Below are positions 11,417 through 26,400 of a stretch of DNA of 64,000 nt, one piece after another. The position numbers and the translations under genes are program-made. The DNA is taken from contig NC_064472.1 in NCBI RefSeq assembly GCF_023343835.1, positions 14,685,469 through 14,749,468 of the forward strand, given 5' to 3'. Each line of letters begins with the position of its first letter. Position 1 is the stretch's first letter. The stretch is from Lagopus muta. Taxonomy: Eukaryota; Chordata; Aves; Galliformes; Phasianidae. The notes under the pieces were generated by a model. That model was not told where the DNA came from and ran no database searches. It worked only from the letters and a program-made list of their open reading frames with translations.

Positions 11417-14400
11417 CTATAAAAAAAACACAACACCAAAAGTAAACTTAAGTATACAGTTTCAGCAACAGTATGTTGGTGAAATATTCATATAGACGTC
11501 AAGAACAAAACAGACCTTTACAGTAGTTGTTAACTGTAACATTAATTAAAAGGGGATGAAGAGGAAAAAAAGCAATGGCATGGAGAGTAAAAACCTCTAA
11601 GCAGCACAGGTACAAATCATTACAGTGTTTGACACCATTTTAGATCATATCATGTCGCCTACTAGGTTAAAGAAGTATCTTGGATGACAGACAAAGTGGA
11701 TAATACAATGTAAAACAACTTCCTTCCAAAATTTCACAATGAATTTGTGCTAATCTTTTTGAAAAAAGGTTAATTAGCATCACCTTCAGTTAGTCAACGT
11801 CCTAGTTCAAACACTGCATCAACTATCATGTTTGCACATGAGCTGGAAGAAGTTATTATATGGACAACCTATACTCCAAATTGCTAATACACATAAGAAG
11901 GCACTCAATTCATCTCTTCTGTATTTGTATTATAGTACCTTTTATTAAATCATATCCTGCCCGTTTTTTTTTCTTCTTCAGGAAAGACCTGTTATACTTA
12001 GGTCGGAGAAAGACTCGATTCCATTAATAGTAATAAGTATTGCAGAGAGTGAAGACTACCACAGAGTTTCGAAACAGCACTGAAAACTGACGGGGTTCAC
12101 TTAACAGCTTTCTACTCCCCACAGCTAGCAGAAAGACCATGGAACACAGTCTCCTGGAAGATACGTGAAGGTACATGTGAGCTGAGGAGGTGACCTGAGA
12201 CAGCCAGCACAGCTTCACCAAGGGCAGATCATGCCTGATCAATGTGGTGGCCTTTTATAATCACAGCATCAGCTGACAAAGCAAGGGCAACTGACATTGC
12301 CTCCCTAGACTTCTGTAAGGCATTTGACATGGTCCTACAAGATACCCTTATCTCTAAATTGGGAAGAGATGGATTTGAAGGGTAGGCTATCCAGTGGAAA
12401 ATGAACTGATGGGATGGTCATAGCCAGAAGGCTGTGCTCAGTGGCTCTCCAGGTGGAGGCCAGAAATGAGTGGTCTCCCTCAGGAATCTCCTTGGGAGTG
12501 GTGCTCTTCAGCATCTTGATCAGTTACACACACAGTGGGTTTCTGTGCGAGTCTGCAGATGAATCACAGAATCACAGAAACACCAAGGTTGGAAAAGACC
12601 TACGAGATCATGCAGTCCAACCATCCACCTATCACCAGTAGTACTCACTAAACCATATCCCTCAACACAACATCCAAATGTTCCTTAAGGAATAGCTGTT
12701 ATTCAAAAGGACCTTGACAAGCTTGAGAAGTAGAGTTTGATGCAGCCGAGTGCCAAGCGTTGCACTTGGGTCAGGGCAATCCCAGACATGTACAGCCTGG
12801 AAGAAGAACTAACTGATAGTAGTCCTGCAGAGACAGGCTTGGGGGTTCTAGAGGACAGAAAAAGGGATACAAGCCAGCATTGCACGCTTGCAGCTGGAAA
12901 GCCAGCTGTATCCTGAGCTGCATTGAGGAGCTTGAGTGAGCCCTCAGGTAATTTGCAGATAACACCAAGTTGTAAGGAAGTGTTAATGTGCCTGCACATA
13001 CAAAGACCTACAGAGGGATCTTGAAAGGCTGGACTGATGAGCTGAGGCCAACTGTGTGAGGTTCAACAAGATCAATTGCCAGGTCCTACTCTTTGGTCAC
13101 AACAATACCATGCATGACAACAGGCTCAGAGCAGAGTGGCTGGAAGACTGCAGAGGAAAAGGTCCTGGGGGTATTAATCAGCAGACAGCAGAACATGAGC
13201 CGGCAGTGTGCCCAGGTGGCCAATGGCATCCTCTCTGCAATACTGATTATTATGAATGGAAATGGAATTATTATGAATGGAAGCTACGGCAGGGGAGATT
13301 CAGGCTGGACATTAGGAAGTATTACTTTTCAGAAAGGGTGGTCAGGCACTGGAATGGACTGCCCAGGGAGGTGGTGGAGTCACCGAGCCTGGGGGTGTTC
13401 AAGGAAAGGCTGGATGTTGTGTTGAGGGACATGGTTTAGTGGGAGCTACTGGGAATAGGTGAACGGTTGGACTGGATGATCTTGAAGGTCTTTTCCAACC
13501 TTGGTGATTCTATGAAATACAGTAGTCAGGAATAAGGAGGTGATCATTTCTCCGTACTTGGCAATAGTGAGGCTACACCTTGAGTACTGCATTCAGTTTT
13601 GGGCTCCTAACTACAAGAAAGATATTAGGGCCTGGGAATGTGTCCAAAGAAAGAATTCTTCTGAGTGCTCAGGCAGTGGAACTGGCTTCCCAGGAAGTCT
13701 TCCCAACCTTCTGCTGTCCCTGGAGGTTTTCAAAAGCAGGGTAGCTGTTGCCACTGAGGGACATGTTTTAACAGGCATGATGGTGAGGGAATGATTATTG
13801 GACTAGATGATCTTAGTGGTCTTTTCCAACCTCAGTGGTTCTATGAAAAAGATTCTGAGAAAAGAGAGGTCAGCAGAGGGAGGTGATTATCCCCTTCCAG
13901 TCTGCCCTTGTGAGGCCCCACCCACAGTACTATGTTCAGGCCTGGGGCCCTCAGAACAAGAAGTATGTGGAGCTGTTGGAGCACATCCAGAGGAGGCCAT
14001 AAAGATGATCAGATGGCTGGAGTACCTATGAAAAAAGTTAAGGCAGGTGGACTTGTTCAGCTTGAAGGATAGGCAGCTTCAGGGAGACCATATTGCTCAA
14101 AATGGAGCATATAAACAGGAGGAAGACCAACTTTTTACAAGCTTTGATAGTGGCAGAACAAGAGGAGATGGTTTTAAACTAAAATGATAGAGATTTACAT
14201 TAGACAGTACGAGAAAATTCTTTATTTGGAGGGTGGTGAGGCCCTGGAACAGGCTGCCAGAGAAGTTTTGAATGCTCCATCCCTGGAGGAGTTAACGGCC
14301 AGGTTGGTTGGGACCCTGGGCAGCTGGAGGTACTGGATGGCAACCCTGCCTAAGGCAGAGGAATTGGAACTAGTTTATCTTTAAGGTCCCTTCCGACCCA

Positions 14401-17400
14401 AGTCATTCTGTGTATGATAGAATGGGAATGTAATTCTTAAAAAGTCAGCAGCTAATGACTCTCAGTAAGTGTGCAATTGTTTGAAGTTATTATCTTCTGT
14501 GCATGAGTTCCAATGAAGGCAATCACATATCCTCCTAGAATCATAGAATGGCCTGAGTTGAAAAGGAATCACAAAGATCATCTAGTTTCAACCCCCTGCT
14601 GGTTGGTTGGCGAAACCACCAGACCAGGCTGCCCAGAGCCACATCCAGCCTGGCCTCTTATCTGTACTAGGGCCAGAAATGTTAGGTTTCACACAAAATC
14701 ATGGTAACTGTCAGGGAAATATATAGAAAAATAATTTCTTGAGCACTGCCTTAAATAATCAGTCCTCTTTCTCTTGTAGTGTAGATGCACAGAGACCCCA
14801 TTTACTGCATGAAAGCTGCGAGAAATAGCTGACAGAAGATCAATACTATACAATTGCATAAGCTTTTCTTAAGCTTTCAGCAAAGAATGTTCTGAAGTCA
14901 GTTCTCATAAAGGCTGAGACAGTCTTCCACATTCAGATACACTTTTTTTTTTTAAAGTGCTATCTGTCTTCATTTTGCATTTAATTTGATCTTACAAGCA
15001 CAATCCGTTCAAATAGATATTTTTACTTCAATATTAGCCTGTTGATTTCTGATGGCATCTCTAATTTATGTTCACCCATAATTTCTGCAAGTACCCTTAG
15101 CTAGCTTCCATCCAAGTCTTCCAATTTACTAAGAAAAATATTGATCTAGGCCAGAGCTCTTATCAAACATGAAGCCAGCACTGACAATACTTTCTAGATT
15201 CAAATTTCTTTCAACAATATGATTACAAAGCTCAACCTTTAGACCCTGTTCTCTAAACTCTATTTTAGACCCTGTTCTTTCTAGTGGCTTCCAATTAGGT
15301 TCTTATAAACCAATATCAGAAAATCAGACTATATTCTCATCTACTGCTTCCTCCTTTGCTATGAGGTTGCTTTTTGTGTTTTACAAAAATACTTAACAGC
15401 CATGTGACTGGGGAATACAATTTATGCTTAAAAGAAAAACCTAGCAACCTACCCTGTGAAAGGCTGACTATTGTCATAATCTCTGGCTATGACATACACA
15501 CAACTCAGTATATGCCAACTCAGGCTGCCTCACAATGCTTGAAGCTCAGGTGCTTCACTTTTTTTAATGCTGAAAAAAAACACAAACTTTGCACCTGTTC
15601 AGAAATAACTGAAACTTCATTACAATATTCAGAAGGATAAATATTTGTTTTGAGCTTGTGTGATTATAATCCAACATATACCATAACAAATATTTAACTT
15701 CTACTGTAGGTTTGAGCAATAGTTATTATTTAATTTTTGTCAAGATGGCATTAAGTTTGCAGTAAGAACAACTAGTATCTAGAAAGTTATCTTTAAGGAA
15801 GTTATTCTAGAAGTATACATACAGATCTCCAGCTCCTGATAAATCTGTTCCATTCTCTTCATAATCTGGGAACCAATCCTCTCTTTCAAGCAGCTCTTGG
15901 TATTCTTCTTGGTAATCTGACATAGTAAAAAGCCAGACGGAGATATATACAGTGAGATTAGTCCCCTAAATTAACAATTATCTACACAGTTTGAAAGTAG
16001 GTTATTTAATGAAACCATAAATGGAATGAAACAGTAGGAAAAAAAAAATAGTACAGCGTTTTTTCAAGACATCAACCAAACTCCAAGAATAATATCCATA
16101 ATCCCACAGAACTGTAAAGGTAGTCACAGATACCTTCATCTCAAATGACACCATACTATGCTGCATCCAGATGTTAGAAAACAAATGCTAGGCAGTAAGG
16201 GTCATATTTTAGTGAACTGATGATCTAGAAGATCTTTTCCAATCCAGCAATGATTCCATGATTCTAACAGTGTATAAAACTAAGTTTCCTGGCCTTGAAA
16301 AGAGACCAAGTGCTGAGGAATACTTTGAACTAAAATACATATCCTTGATTTCAAATATCTTCATTTTCTAAATCCTGAGTAAGGGATGTTTTGCACAATT
16401 CAAAGCCAGAAATTCATACATAATTTTGTCTTTTAAATTTCAAGAGTTTCAGATGTTTTACAAAGAACTTCATGTGTACTTAGGCAAGATTACAATTAAT
16501 TACAACTTATTAAAGAAAGTATACGTTAAACAGGATGTACCTGGATCTGCTGCAGTGAAAGGAATGCCATCAGAAGTGTAAAATGTTGGCTCATTCTAAG
16601 GATAAAGTTATAGAGAAAATCACATACATTCAAAGAAGCAGTTGTTTCAAGTTTTTAGCGATACAGATGTCTATGAATCAAATTAAATTCATATAAATTA
16701 AGGAACTGAAGTACATTCTTACCATAAAATAGTTTGGGTCATTTTCAGGGGTAGCTTCTGTATGTGAAGAAGTTCCAAGAACTCTACCCCAGTTACTTGA
16801 TCGCAGTTCTACTAGTTTCAGAAGCATATGTTTCACATCTCTGGTAATACCAAACAGGAACACCATAGAAGTTAGAATGTTCTCTTGCTAAGCAAGGAAA
16901 TTGGCATCTGTTATCCTACGAATGCTAGATGGATACCTCACAGAATAAGCTCCAAAAATAACAAAAAATTTGTTCCAACCTACAGGTAACTTTGAGTCTT
17001 TCCCCCATTCCCCGCTCCGACTCCCCTGGCAAATCTAAATGCTCTGTGTGTCAATTAAGAGATACTCACTCTCTCCACTTCCTCTGTGTTGATGTAGGGA
17101 GTCCATGTTATACAGAAACTGCTATAGTTTTTCTCAACATAACAAATCTGCAGCACAACTAGAGTAACACATCTTCTTGTAAAAGGTTAGTATAGTGGGG
17201 AGAACAGAGAGGAGGGTGGGTGAACGATATTCAAACATCCAGTTTATGCTTCTGAATTTAGCTCCCTACTTCAAACTGAAATTCTGTACTCAAGGGGCAA
17301 AATTAAGGTCTTCAATATATTGAGTATCACCTCTCCTTACTTCCCTAAAATAAAAGAAGTTGCTTTCTTCTTTGAAGAAATTTCACGGAGAAGAGTTCTT

Positions 17401-20400
17401 ACTGAGAGAGGAAAGAAAGTATCTTCAGTTGTTTCCTCTACTTTCTGCAGCGTGTAGTAATACCTTGCCAAAAAGGTATGTTCAAAAAGGAAAAAAAAAC
17501 CCAATACAATTGTATTCCATTTTGCACCTTCAATTACAGTGATTTAAATACTATATTTAAGGCTTAAATTCGGGTTTAAAAGTATGAACAAGGAGATATC
17601 ATCATCATTACATTGATACTTGCTTTTAAAGCCTAAAGAACTTAAGAGAGAGCATAAATGTTGTTAACCACATCTATTCAGATAGAGAATAAAAACAAAA
17701 AAAATCCCAAGACTATCAGTTGAAAAATACTACATACTAGATACAAAGTTACCCAAAAGGACCTCAATTTTAGTGAACAAAAGTTTTTTAGTGAAGGCAT
17801 GTTTTGGACATGTTCAGTACTCCTGAGGATTTTCAAGCTTTTCTGTTTAGTGAAGCAAACAGAACAAGGAACAAATTTATCTTTTCACCTGCTACAGTTT
17901 GCATCCAATACAACATTTTCAATTCTCTGAATCACTTCAGTCATATCATCCTTTCCTTTTTCTTTCCAAGCATCTTCTAAAACTGAGCCTGTCAACTAAA
18001 GACAAGGGATGAGTACAACTTTTTAAAAGGCAAATTACAGAAAACTTTAAGAAACTGTCAATATAATAGGTTCTGTAACATTCAGATAATAAAGTAGGAT
18101 TTGATATACGATAGAACATTTTGCTGAAAAAACAAACAAAAAAAACCCCCAAGAAAACGAAAGCGATAGATCTTCTCAGTATTTTTAAAACAGAAAGCAT
18201 GCCCCAAACCCTACAATTTATTGAAATTGATTACTGTTTTCTCCCACAACAAAAGTGGCAAATGACCTGAAGGGATTGCTTACCCTTTTGCTTCAATTCT
18301 ATTGCTCTTGTATACGGTCCTTCATTTTAATACTTTTGAATAGTATATAGCTTTCTTTTATTTGCTCAAGTTCATAATGGTATTAATGAAAAAACTACAC
18401 TCCACGTTACTGACAATGTAAGCCATAAAAGCCCATACAGATTCCCTCTCATTTTATGTAACTGACAATGTAAGGCATAAAAGCCCGTACACGTTTCCTC
18501 TATTGCAGTTTTGTTTCCCTCATCACTCTCAAAGCTGAGATACATCTATTATCTCAGAAATAAAATGCTTTAAGCAAACATTTCCTTATCTATCAGGGAT
18601 TTTAAAAGTAATATTCTTCCACTTATCCAAAACCACTCCCTTTTCTCTTCCCAACCTTCAAGCACTTAAAAAAAGGAAGCAAAGATTTCCATAAAACATG
18701 CTGCATTCACTCTATGCATTACAGAAGCTCAATCCACTGACTTCATGCAATGTTCCTTTCTCTTTTGAGGCATTCAGCTCAAGCATTCACAGGGCATGGA
18801 AAAACATCACAGCAAGGATACCCAAAAACTACAGTTGCTCAACTCCACTGATGTTTATGCTGAATAGGAAACTAACCTTCTCCTTTCACCCAACCAATTC
18901 TGAACTTCTACTTACCCATGATTATAAATCTCTTTATATCACATCACTGGTCTGTAAAACAAATTGTGATATGATACTTCTGCTAGCCTAGATCTCAAAT
19001 CTGTTACCAAGGAATACATTTGGCCTCTGGCATGAAGAAATAGGTTTTCTCTTGACTTTTCTTTCACTTTCCCTGTTTTTTTTTTTTTTCTCCTATCTTT
19101 TCTCCTCTCTCCACTCCAGCCCCCACTTGGATTCAGCAGCAGGAACCATAGATGACCAGATGTCATTCTCTTTGCTTCCCATTATATGTACTGATGTACT
19201 CTATTTTTTACTTACCCCAGATGAAGAAAAATCAAAGCATTCTAATATTTGTATTTCAACTACAGTATGATGCACACACAGTTACATAAAGGAACAGTGC
19301 CGATGAATTTTGTCCTCACTTGTGAAATTCCTTTTTTTTTTCATTTAAAACTACTCTCACCTTCAGCAGCTTCACAGCACATATCAAATTACTGTCCACA
19401 GGATTAGAGAAAAGCGCATTTAGTAATTCCCGAAGGCCTTCTTGAAGAATTTCTGCTCGTGTTACCTGTCCCTTTGTTCCCTTAATCTGCAAGACATTAA
19501 TAACATACTTAAAAAACTTAAGCTTCAGAAATTAATGTAGTTATATTTTCTCTCCTAAATGCTGCGTGATTAACATAGTTAATTACTTGGTAATTAATTG
19601 CAGTTTAACTCTTCAGCTGGAAGAATTCACCAACTAGCGCAACTATTTTAGAACACAGGCTGAAAGATATTCTTACAAATCTAACCGAAGCCTAAGAATG
19701 CATTTCTAGCTTTCTCTTTTTTGTTACTAAATTGCTGAGAAAAAATGCAAGATGCCTGGCAAATAGTCTGTATCATCCCAAACTCTTGGAATCTCAGGTT
19801 CTTCCTACAGCTGTAATAACTTACTTCTGTAAGGCATTCTTCATGTATTTTAAAATTATAGAAAAGTGTTTGAAATTAAGAGGGGTAACTCCACAAAACT
19901 GGACAGCTCCTTCTTCCCTCATACTTACTGTAAAGATTCCTTTTTTACTTCCAGAAACCAAAAAGTACATTTCAAAGCCCACTTATGTACAAAAATGGAA
20001 GAGTTGGAGAATTGCTTTCTTTTCTCATGATAGAACATTTTTATCTCATTAGATTATATCTTTGAAATACTCCAGTAAAAAAAAACCACAAAACTGTCAA
20101 GCATATTACAGTTGGTGACTTTGCTGAACTCACAGGTATAAGAGTCAAGTAAGGTTATCTTGTACAAAAAAATAGAATGTATGCACTACAGATAGAAAAA
20201 ACGGGTCTAAAGAAAAGACTAGGTGTTTCATGTATAAACCAAGGATTCAAACCTTAAGAAGAAATCCCACTAAAGGTCTCAATTTCTAATTGCTTATTTT
20301 GAAATCTCCCACCCCTTCTTCAAGCATTTAGTAGCTCCAGCTAGTGGCCAAATCTGCTTTTGATAGATTTTAACATCTGAGGGTTTTGCAAGAGGAAGGA

Positions 20401-23400
20401 AAATATCAAAAATCTTCACTCCAAATTTTCCAAAAAAAAGTGGGTATGACCAGGCAGGTTTTGGGAAAGGTAGTCTATCGTTGGTTCTTTTAATGAACTC
20501 TTATGCTTTTTTTAAAAAAGGCATCTTTATACGCTTTTTTCTTTTAATGATCCTGTCCATTTTTGCTTGTTTCTTCGTCACATAAAATGTTCTAAATGTT
20601 TTGGCTTATTCACTTCTACATAAAGAAGCAACAAAAGCCAACACAAACCATACCCCAAATGATGCCTTTCATTTCAGTATTTGCTTAGACACAACAAAAA
20701 TTAATGAAGAACCATGTGAAAAATAACTTTCTTCCTACCTCTAGGTTAAGGTAAAGTTCACCTAAGAACAATACAAAGGCATGAAATTGTTTTTGAGTAG
20801 CTTCATCTCCTTTTGCAGCTTCATCTCTATTTTCAAACTCTGCTCGACACCTGAAAACATTAAACAAAATCATATAGCTATTGTCTGTAAGCATCCCAAC
20901 ACATACAATATGCTACTGATATAGTACAGTGCTAAGAACTTATGAACTGTGTTAAAACTGTTCCATGTTGAATCTTGGAAAGCATGATCTGTGAAGGAAA
21001 TGAGAGGACTTCACAAAGGCAAAGTGCTTTTTGTCCTCAGTAAATAAATATGATGATATGACTGTGGTTTCAAACACTGAGATATTGAAGACAAAAATAC
21101 ACCTAATACAATATGAATGCAAGTTTAACACAGGTATCTAAATGTTAACAGAAATACAGGAGGTACCGAAATGCTTCTTCCCATTTTAGGTAGTGCTCAC
21201 ATCGCCACGTATGTCTTTACACTTGATAAATTCTTTATGCCACAATTTTAAATGACAGCTACGCATAACTTAGTTATAACTGGCGGTGTAAGCTGAATAC
21301 ATTTAACAGCATTTATAACTAGAGGTAATATGGCAGTGACACAGTATTTTAGTCTTCAACCAGCGTGTCAAGGGTTGCGCTAGTTTACACAGCAGTTTGA
21401 AACCAGTTCAGAATGAAAGGAAAACAAGACAATCTCAAACGTATTCTCAATATCTACACACTGAGATTAAGAAATGGACTGGGAAATGTTTGAGAAATCC
21501 AAACAATTTTAGGAGTTGAGATATCACATCTTACGTACAAATTTGGACTGAGAAAATGTATTCATGTAGTTAGCCTTTTTATCCTCACTCCATCCCAATT
21601 TCATCCATAGTAGATGCAAAAGCATAAGCAACCTCAAATTTGCATTTTTAGGATGCTAATTTTATCACTGGGTTGGTTTTAAAACCAATGATCACTATTA
21701 CTATGGATTTCCTTCATTCATTCAAGAAACAATTCCAACTGTTCAATTAAAAGACAAGATAAAAATGATGATTTGTAGTGTCACTACGAAGGAGAAAAGC
21801 TTATTTCCTTTGCAACAAGGACAACAACAGAGTATTTTCAGCTTTTCCATAAGGTACTCTTTCCGATTTCAAAAATTCATTTTGATGATCTTTTAAGCTT
21901 ACCATGCTTTTGCTTGTAAGTATCCACATACTAAGTGAAACTTTTAAAGTAAGCCTTATGCTTAAAAAGCCAAAAGTCCTTAAAGAAAAAAGGATTATTT
22001 TTAAACACTCCTGAAGTAAAATGTATTAATCCTTCAAATGTCATACGCTAAGACTTTAAAGGAGACACAATCATTTAAAAGATGTTGCATCATGTGATCT
22101 ACGAAGTCTAATCACTGAACTGTAATCCCCCACATTTCTGAAAATTGTGGATCATTCTGCATTTTATGCATCTATTTGGTGTGATAAAGTGATTTGGCTG
22201 ATCAATGAACACAGCAAAAGCAACTTAGACGATCAGTGAAAAATCTTTACACAGCAAGTCCAGCCACATAAGTAATTCAAGAAAAAAAACAAAACAAGTT
22301 CCAGTAAGAGTCAAAGAACAAGGACAGGACAAAGAAAGTCAGTATACTATGTAAATTTTTAGGATACTTTTGAAGTTGACTAGCTTTCAAATTCACTCTA
22401 TAATTTGGTACTGAGTTCAGAAGAAACTATAGAGCCTGAACTGAATCCTGTTTTTGTATTAAAACAATAAAATGTGCATATATTCAATATCCAGTATGCA
22501 CCTCTGCCTTAATAGCTCTCAATTTAAAATCCTTCTGTTTTGAATACATACTTGTTTGGATGCTAATTTAACAGTTACATACAAAAGACGACGACATACA
22601 ATCCAGCCACAGGAAGTAATAGATGTTAAAAGGACACACTGATGCTCACCTTTTAAGTAACAACTGTCGGAAGTTCCCACTTTGTGGACTAATGGTTAGA
22701 CAGTGAGATAAATAGTTACATAACCTTGCTCCCATGTAGGAAAAGTTTGGGACAGATGTGGCCTTTCAAAATAAAAGTGAATAAAAAAATTATTTGTACA
22801 GGTAATGATTAGGTTGTGAGGAAATACCTTTAAAATAATTTTAGAAAATGCTGTTTAACAACAGTTGATTGGACCACTGAGAAGTAGAAGATTAATTATT
22901 ATTTGGCACATTAATTTTCAACACTCTGCTACGCGCATTTCAGAACACAAATATTCACTATAGGTGATTCTGTAGCTTTTTGCCTTGAGTATTCAACTCT
23001 ACTTTTCCACTGTAACCTATCTCAAAGAGTGTCTAAAACTTACTTACAAACTGTTTATAAAAAAAGGTAAAATAAATCCAAAGAGTGCATTAAGACTTCT
23101 TCAGGGACATGCACTTTTTCAAAGAGCAAGGACTGATTAAACAAAAATAATCCCACACAGATGCAGTTTCAGAGCTATCTGTTCCAGAATCTACATTTGG
23201 CAGTAGAGTATGCCTAGGGAAAGAGTACAACATGACAAGGAATGTTATATACGTAAATGAATTAGGAAGAACAGAGGGAAGTAGATGATTAATCTTTATA
23301 GATTGCGAGATACCTGACCCTCAAAAGAAGGGAGAACTGCACAGGATTTCTTTGTTTTTTTCCTCCTCTTTCATTTTAGCCTTTTCCTTAAATAGACCTA

Positions 23401-26400
23401 CTATCTACAGATCTTCTCAACTGGACTTCATTTAGTATCACTGAAGCAGATACTTACAAACGCACTTTGGCAATGTAGTAAGAATTTTGTGATAAGCGGG
23501 ACTAGTATCGAAACATACAATAAAAAACCACTGAGATGAATTTCACTTCCCGCATAAACTTATGTTTCAGATTGTTACACTCAGCAATTTTCAGCTGACG
23601 AAGCAACAGCCAACTACAATACCAGGCCTCTTAAACTAGGAGATGAGGTGACAAAATTAGAGGTTTGCATTAAATGTGAGTCAGTTCATTTAATGTATAC
23701 AAATGTTTGCTATTTAGATGAATTCTGTTTTTCTTTTTTTTCTTTCAGTAAAATTATACTGAATACTTCTGTTGTTTATTCACTGTCCTCCAGGTACTCA
23801 AATAAAGGATGAGAAAAAGACACTGCCAAACACAGCACTCATTTGGCAGTTGTATAATAAGAAACTGTATGATAGTAAGAAACTCAAGACTGAGTCCTGT
23901 ATGAGAACCAACCAGTCATGCAGCCTCTACATAGTCCATAGTATTTCAGATAAAAATTCTGCAAGTATCTGCACTTAGATGAGGAATATAAGAGTTGCTC
24001 ATGTTCTTCAAGTGTTTGAAAGCAATCAACTCAGCAAGGTGGGAGACATCCAGTGTAATTAATAGCAAGCCCAAGTGTGACTGCATTCTCTGTAGCAAGC
24101 CCAAATGACAGGAACAACAGTTCATTTGATTGGATTCAACTGTTCTCTCCAATGGCTTCCCCAATTAGTGCAGAGTTCAGTTTAAGGTCTGTGTCCTCAT
24201 TTCCATGGCCATTATGGGACTGGACCTAGTTACTATTAGATCAACAGTGAAATCAAAGCCTGTGAGTAAAAGTATATTTCCTGAAGGGTGATATATACAG
24301 AGGTGACTAGTTAGTTAAAATTTCAAGGAATTAAAAGTATCTAAGCATTATGAACAATATTAACTGTCCCCCTCTACTCAGCTCTTGTGAGGCCTCATCT
24401 GCAGTACTGCATACAGGCTTGGGGCCCCCAGTACAGGAAAGATGTGGAGCTCTTGGAGTGAGTCCAGAGGAGGGCCACTAAGATGATCAGAGGGATGGAG
24501 CAGCTCTCCTGCGAGGAAAGGTTGAGGGAACTGGGCTTGTTTAACTTGGAGAAGGCTCCAGGGAGAACTCATTGTGCATTCCAGTACTTGAAGGGAGTGT
24601 ATAAACAGAGGGGGAATGACTGTTGACATGGATTGACAGTGATATGAAAAGGGGGAATGCTTTTAAACTGGAGATGGGAGATCTAGGTTAGATATTAGAA
24701 TGAAATTTTTCAGACAGTGATGACACACTGGAACAGGTTGCCCAAGGAGGTTGTGAATGCCTCATCCCTGGAGGCATTCAAGGCCAGGCTGGATGTGGCT
24801 CTGGCAGCCTGGTCTGGTGGTTGGCAACCCACATTAGCACATAACAGGGGGGCTGAAACTAGATGATCTTTGTGGTCCTTTTCGACTCAGACCATTCTAT
24901 AATTCTATGAATATATTCTGCAGGAAAGAATCAAAACACATTACTCAGACATGGCTTAAGAGTTACTTTGATACCTGCTATGCAAATACAGCAAAGATGA
25001 CTCCTTTAATTAAGTGCCGCAACTGCAATTTAGCATGTAACCTGGAAGATTAGGATACACCATAAAGGCAACTGAGAAACTGTAAATTTATCAATGAGTC
25101 AAACATCCTACACTTGAGCTATCATTACAGCATATCCAGCAAAATCTTGCACTGCATGTTGCAGGCCAAAGAGAGACTGAAAACCATTAAAATGCTACAG
25201 ATACAATTACATAACAAATTTATGCATATCTTGGACACTAAGAAACAAAAGGCATCCAATCCATCATATCAAGTAGAATACACAGGCTACCTGCTGATAG
25301 ATGAGATCAACAAGCTCTTGCAAAGCCTCATCTGTAACGACCCAACCATTCAGCGTTTCAGCAAACTGTTCTATTTCAGTTTCAAAACAACCTGGTTGCT
25401 CAGTGAGATGGTTTAGGAAGCCTTGTACATATTCTGCCAAAGTCAGATAGCCACCATATCCATCTTCAAAGGAAGAATCCTATAGCAATGAAAAAACATA
25501 ATATTTAATACGAACCTAGAGTTGTTACACTTGCCAACTCCAGAAGCAACCATACAGCCCTTAGTTACCAGTAACTCCTGATGCTGGGCATGAGTGATAG
25601 CAATTCTTACTACCTGGTTCACAAACATTTTTAGAGAGTATAAACCTCAGTACTTCGGAAAGCTTCAGTAGTGCTATGAGAAGAACTAAGTAACATGCTT
25701 TTACAGAGACTAGGGTCTCTTAGACAAGCATGCCAATAGACTAAAAAAAGAAATAAGGAATAACACAAAACAAAGAACAACCAAATTACACGGTTTGCTA
25801 TAATGGATGTAAGATCAACAAGCTAAGGAGTCAGTATACCTTCTAAGAATAGAAACTACCTAATTGAGACTCAAAACCTTTCTTCCTGTGTACACATACT
25901 GTGCTGCAGATAAATGAACTGTAGAAAGAAAAGTAACTGGAAATTGGAAACAAAATATTTTGCACTTACAGAGAGTGCCACTGTGCTCCAAAATAAGCAA
26001 GAGAGGGAGAAAATGCAGAAATATAATAAATACAGTAAAGTATTCCTATGCAAAAACTTAGGCCAGGAAAACTGATTTTCTAAAGCTAGTGAAGCTGCAT
26101 TTTTTTTGGCAATGGATCAAAGATAAATAGTTCTGTTTCATGTCTTCTTAAGTGGTATTGCATTAATTTGCAGTTACTGAGTTAAAAAGCAGACAGTAAA
26201 CACACCTGCTCCCTAAAGAATGAAGGAGCAAGCACAATAATACTTAACCAATGTTTATGCTCTCAGTGATGAAACAGACGACTGCTAATTTTGTTCACTA
26301 AAAAATGAATGCAGCATTTTAATACAGTTACGAATGATTACAGTGCAAGTACATGAGAGGAATAGCATAGGAAGAATGTATTTTGTGATGTAACTCACTA

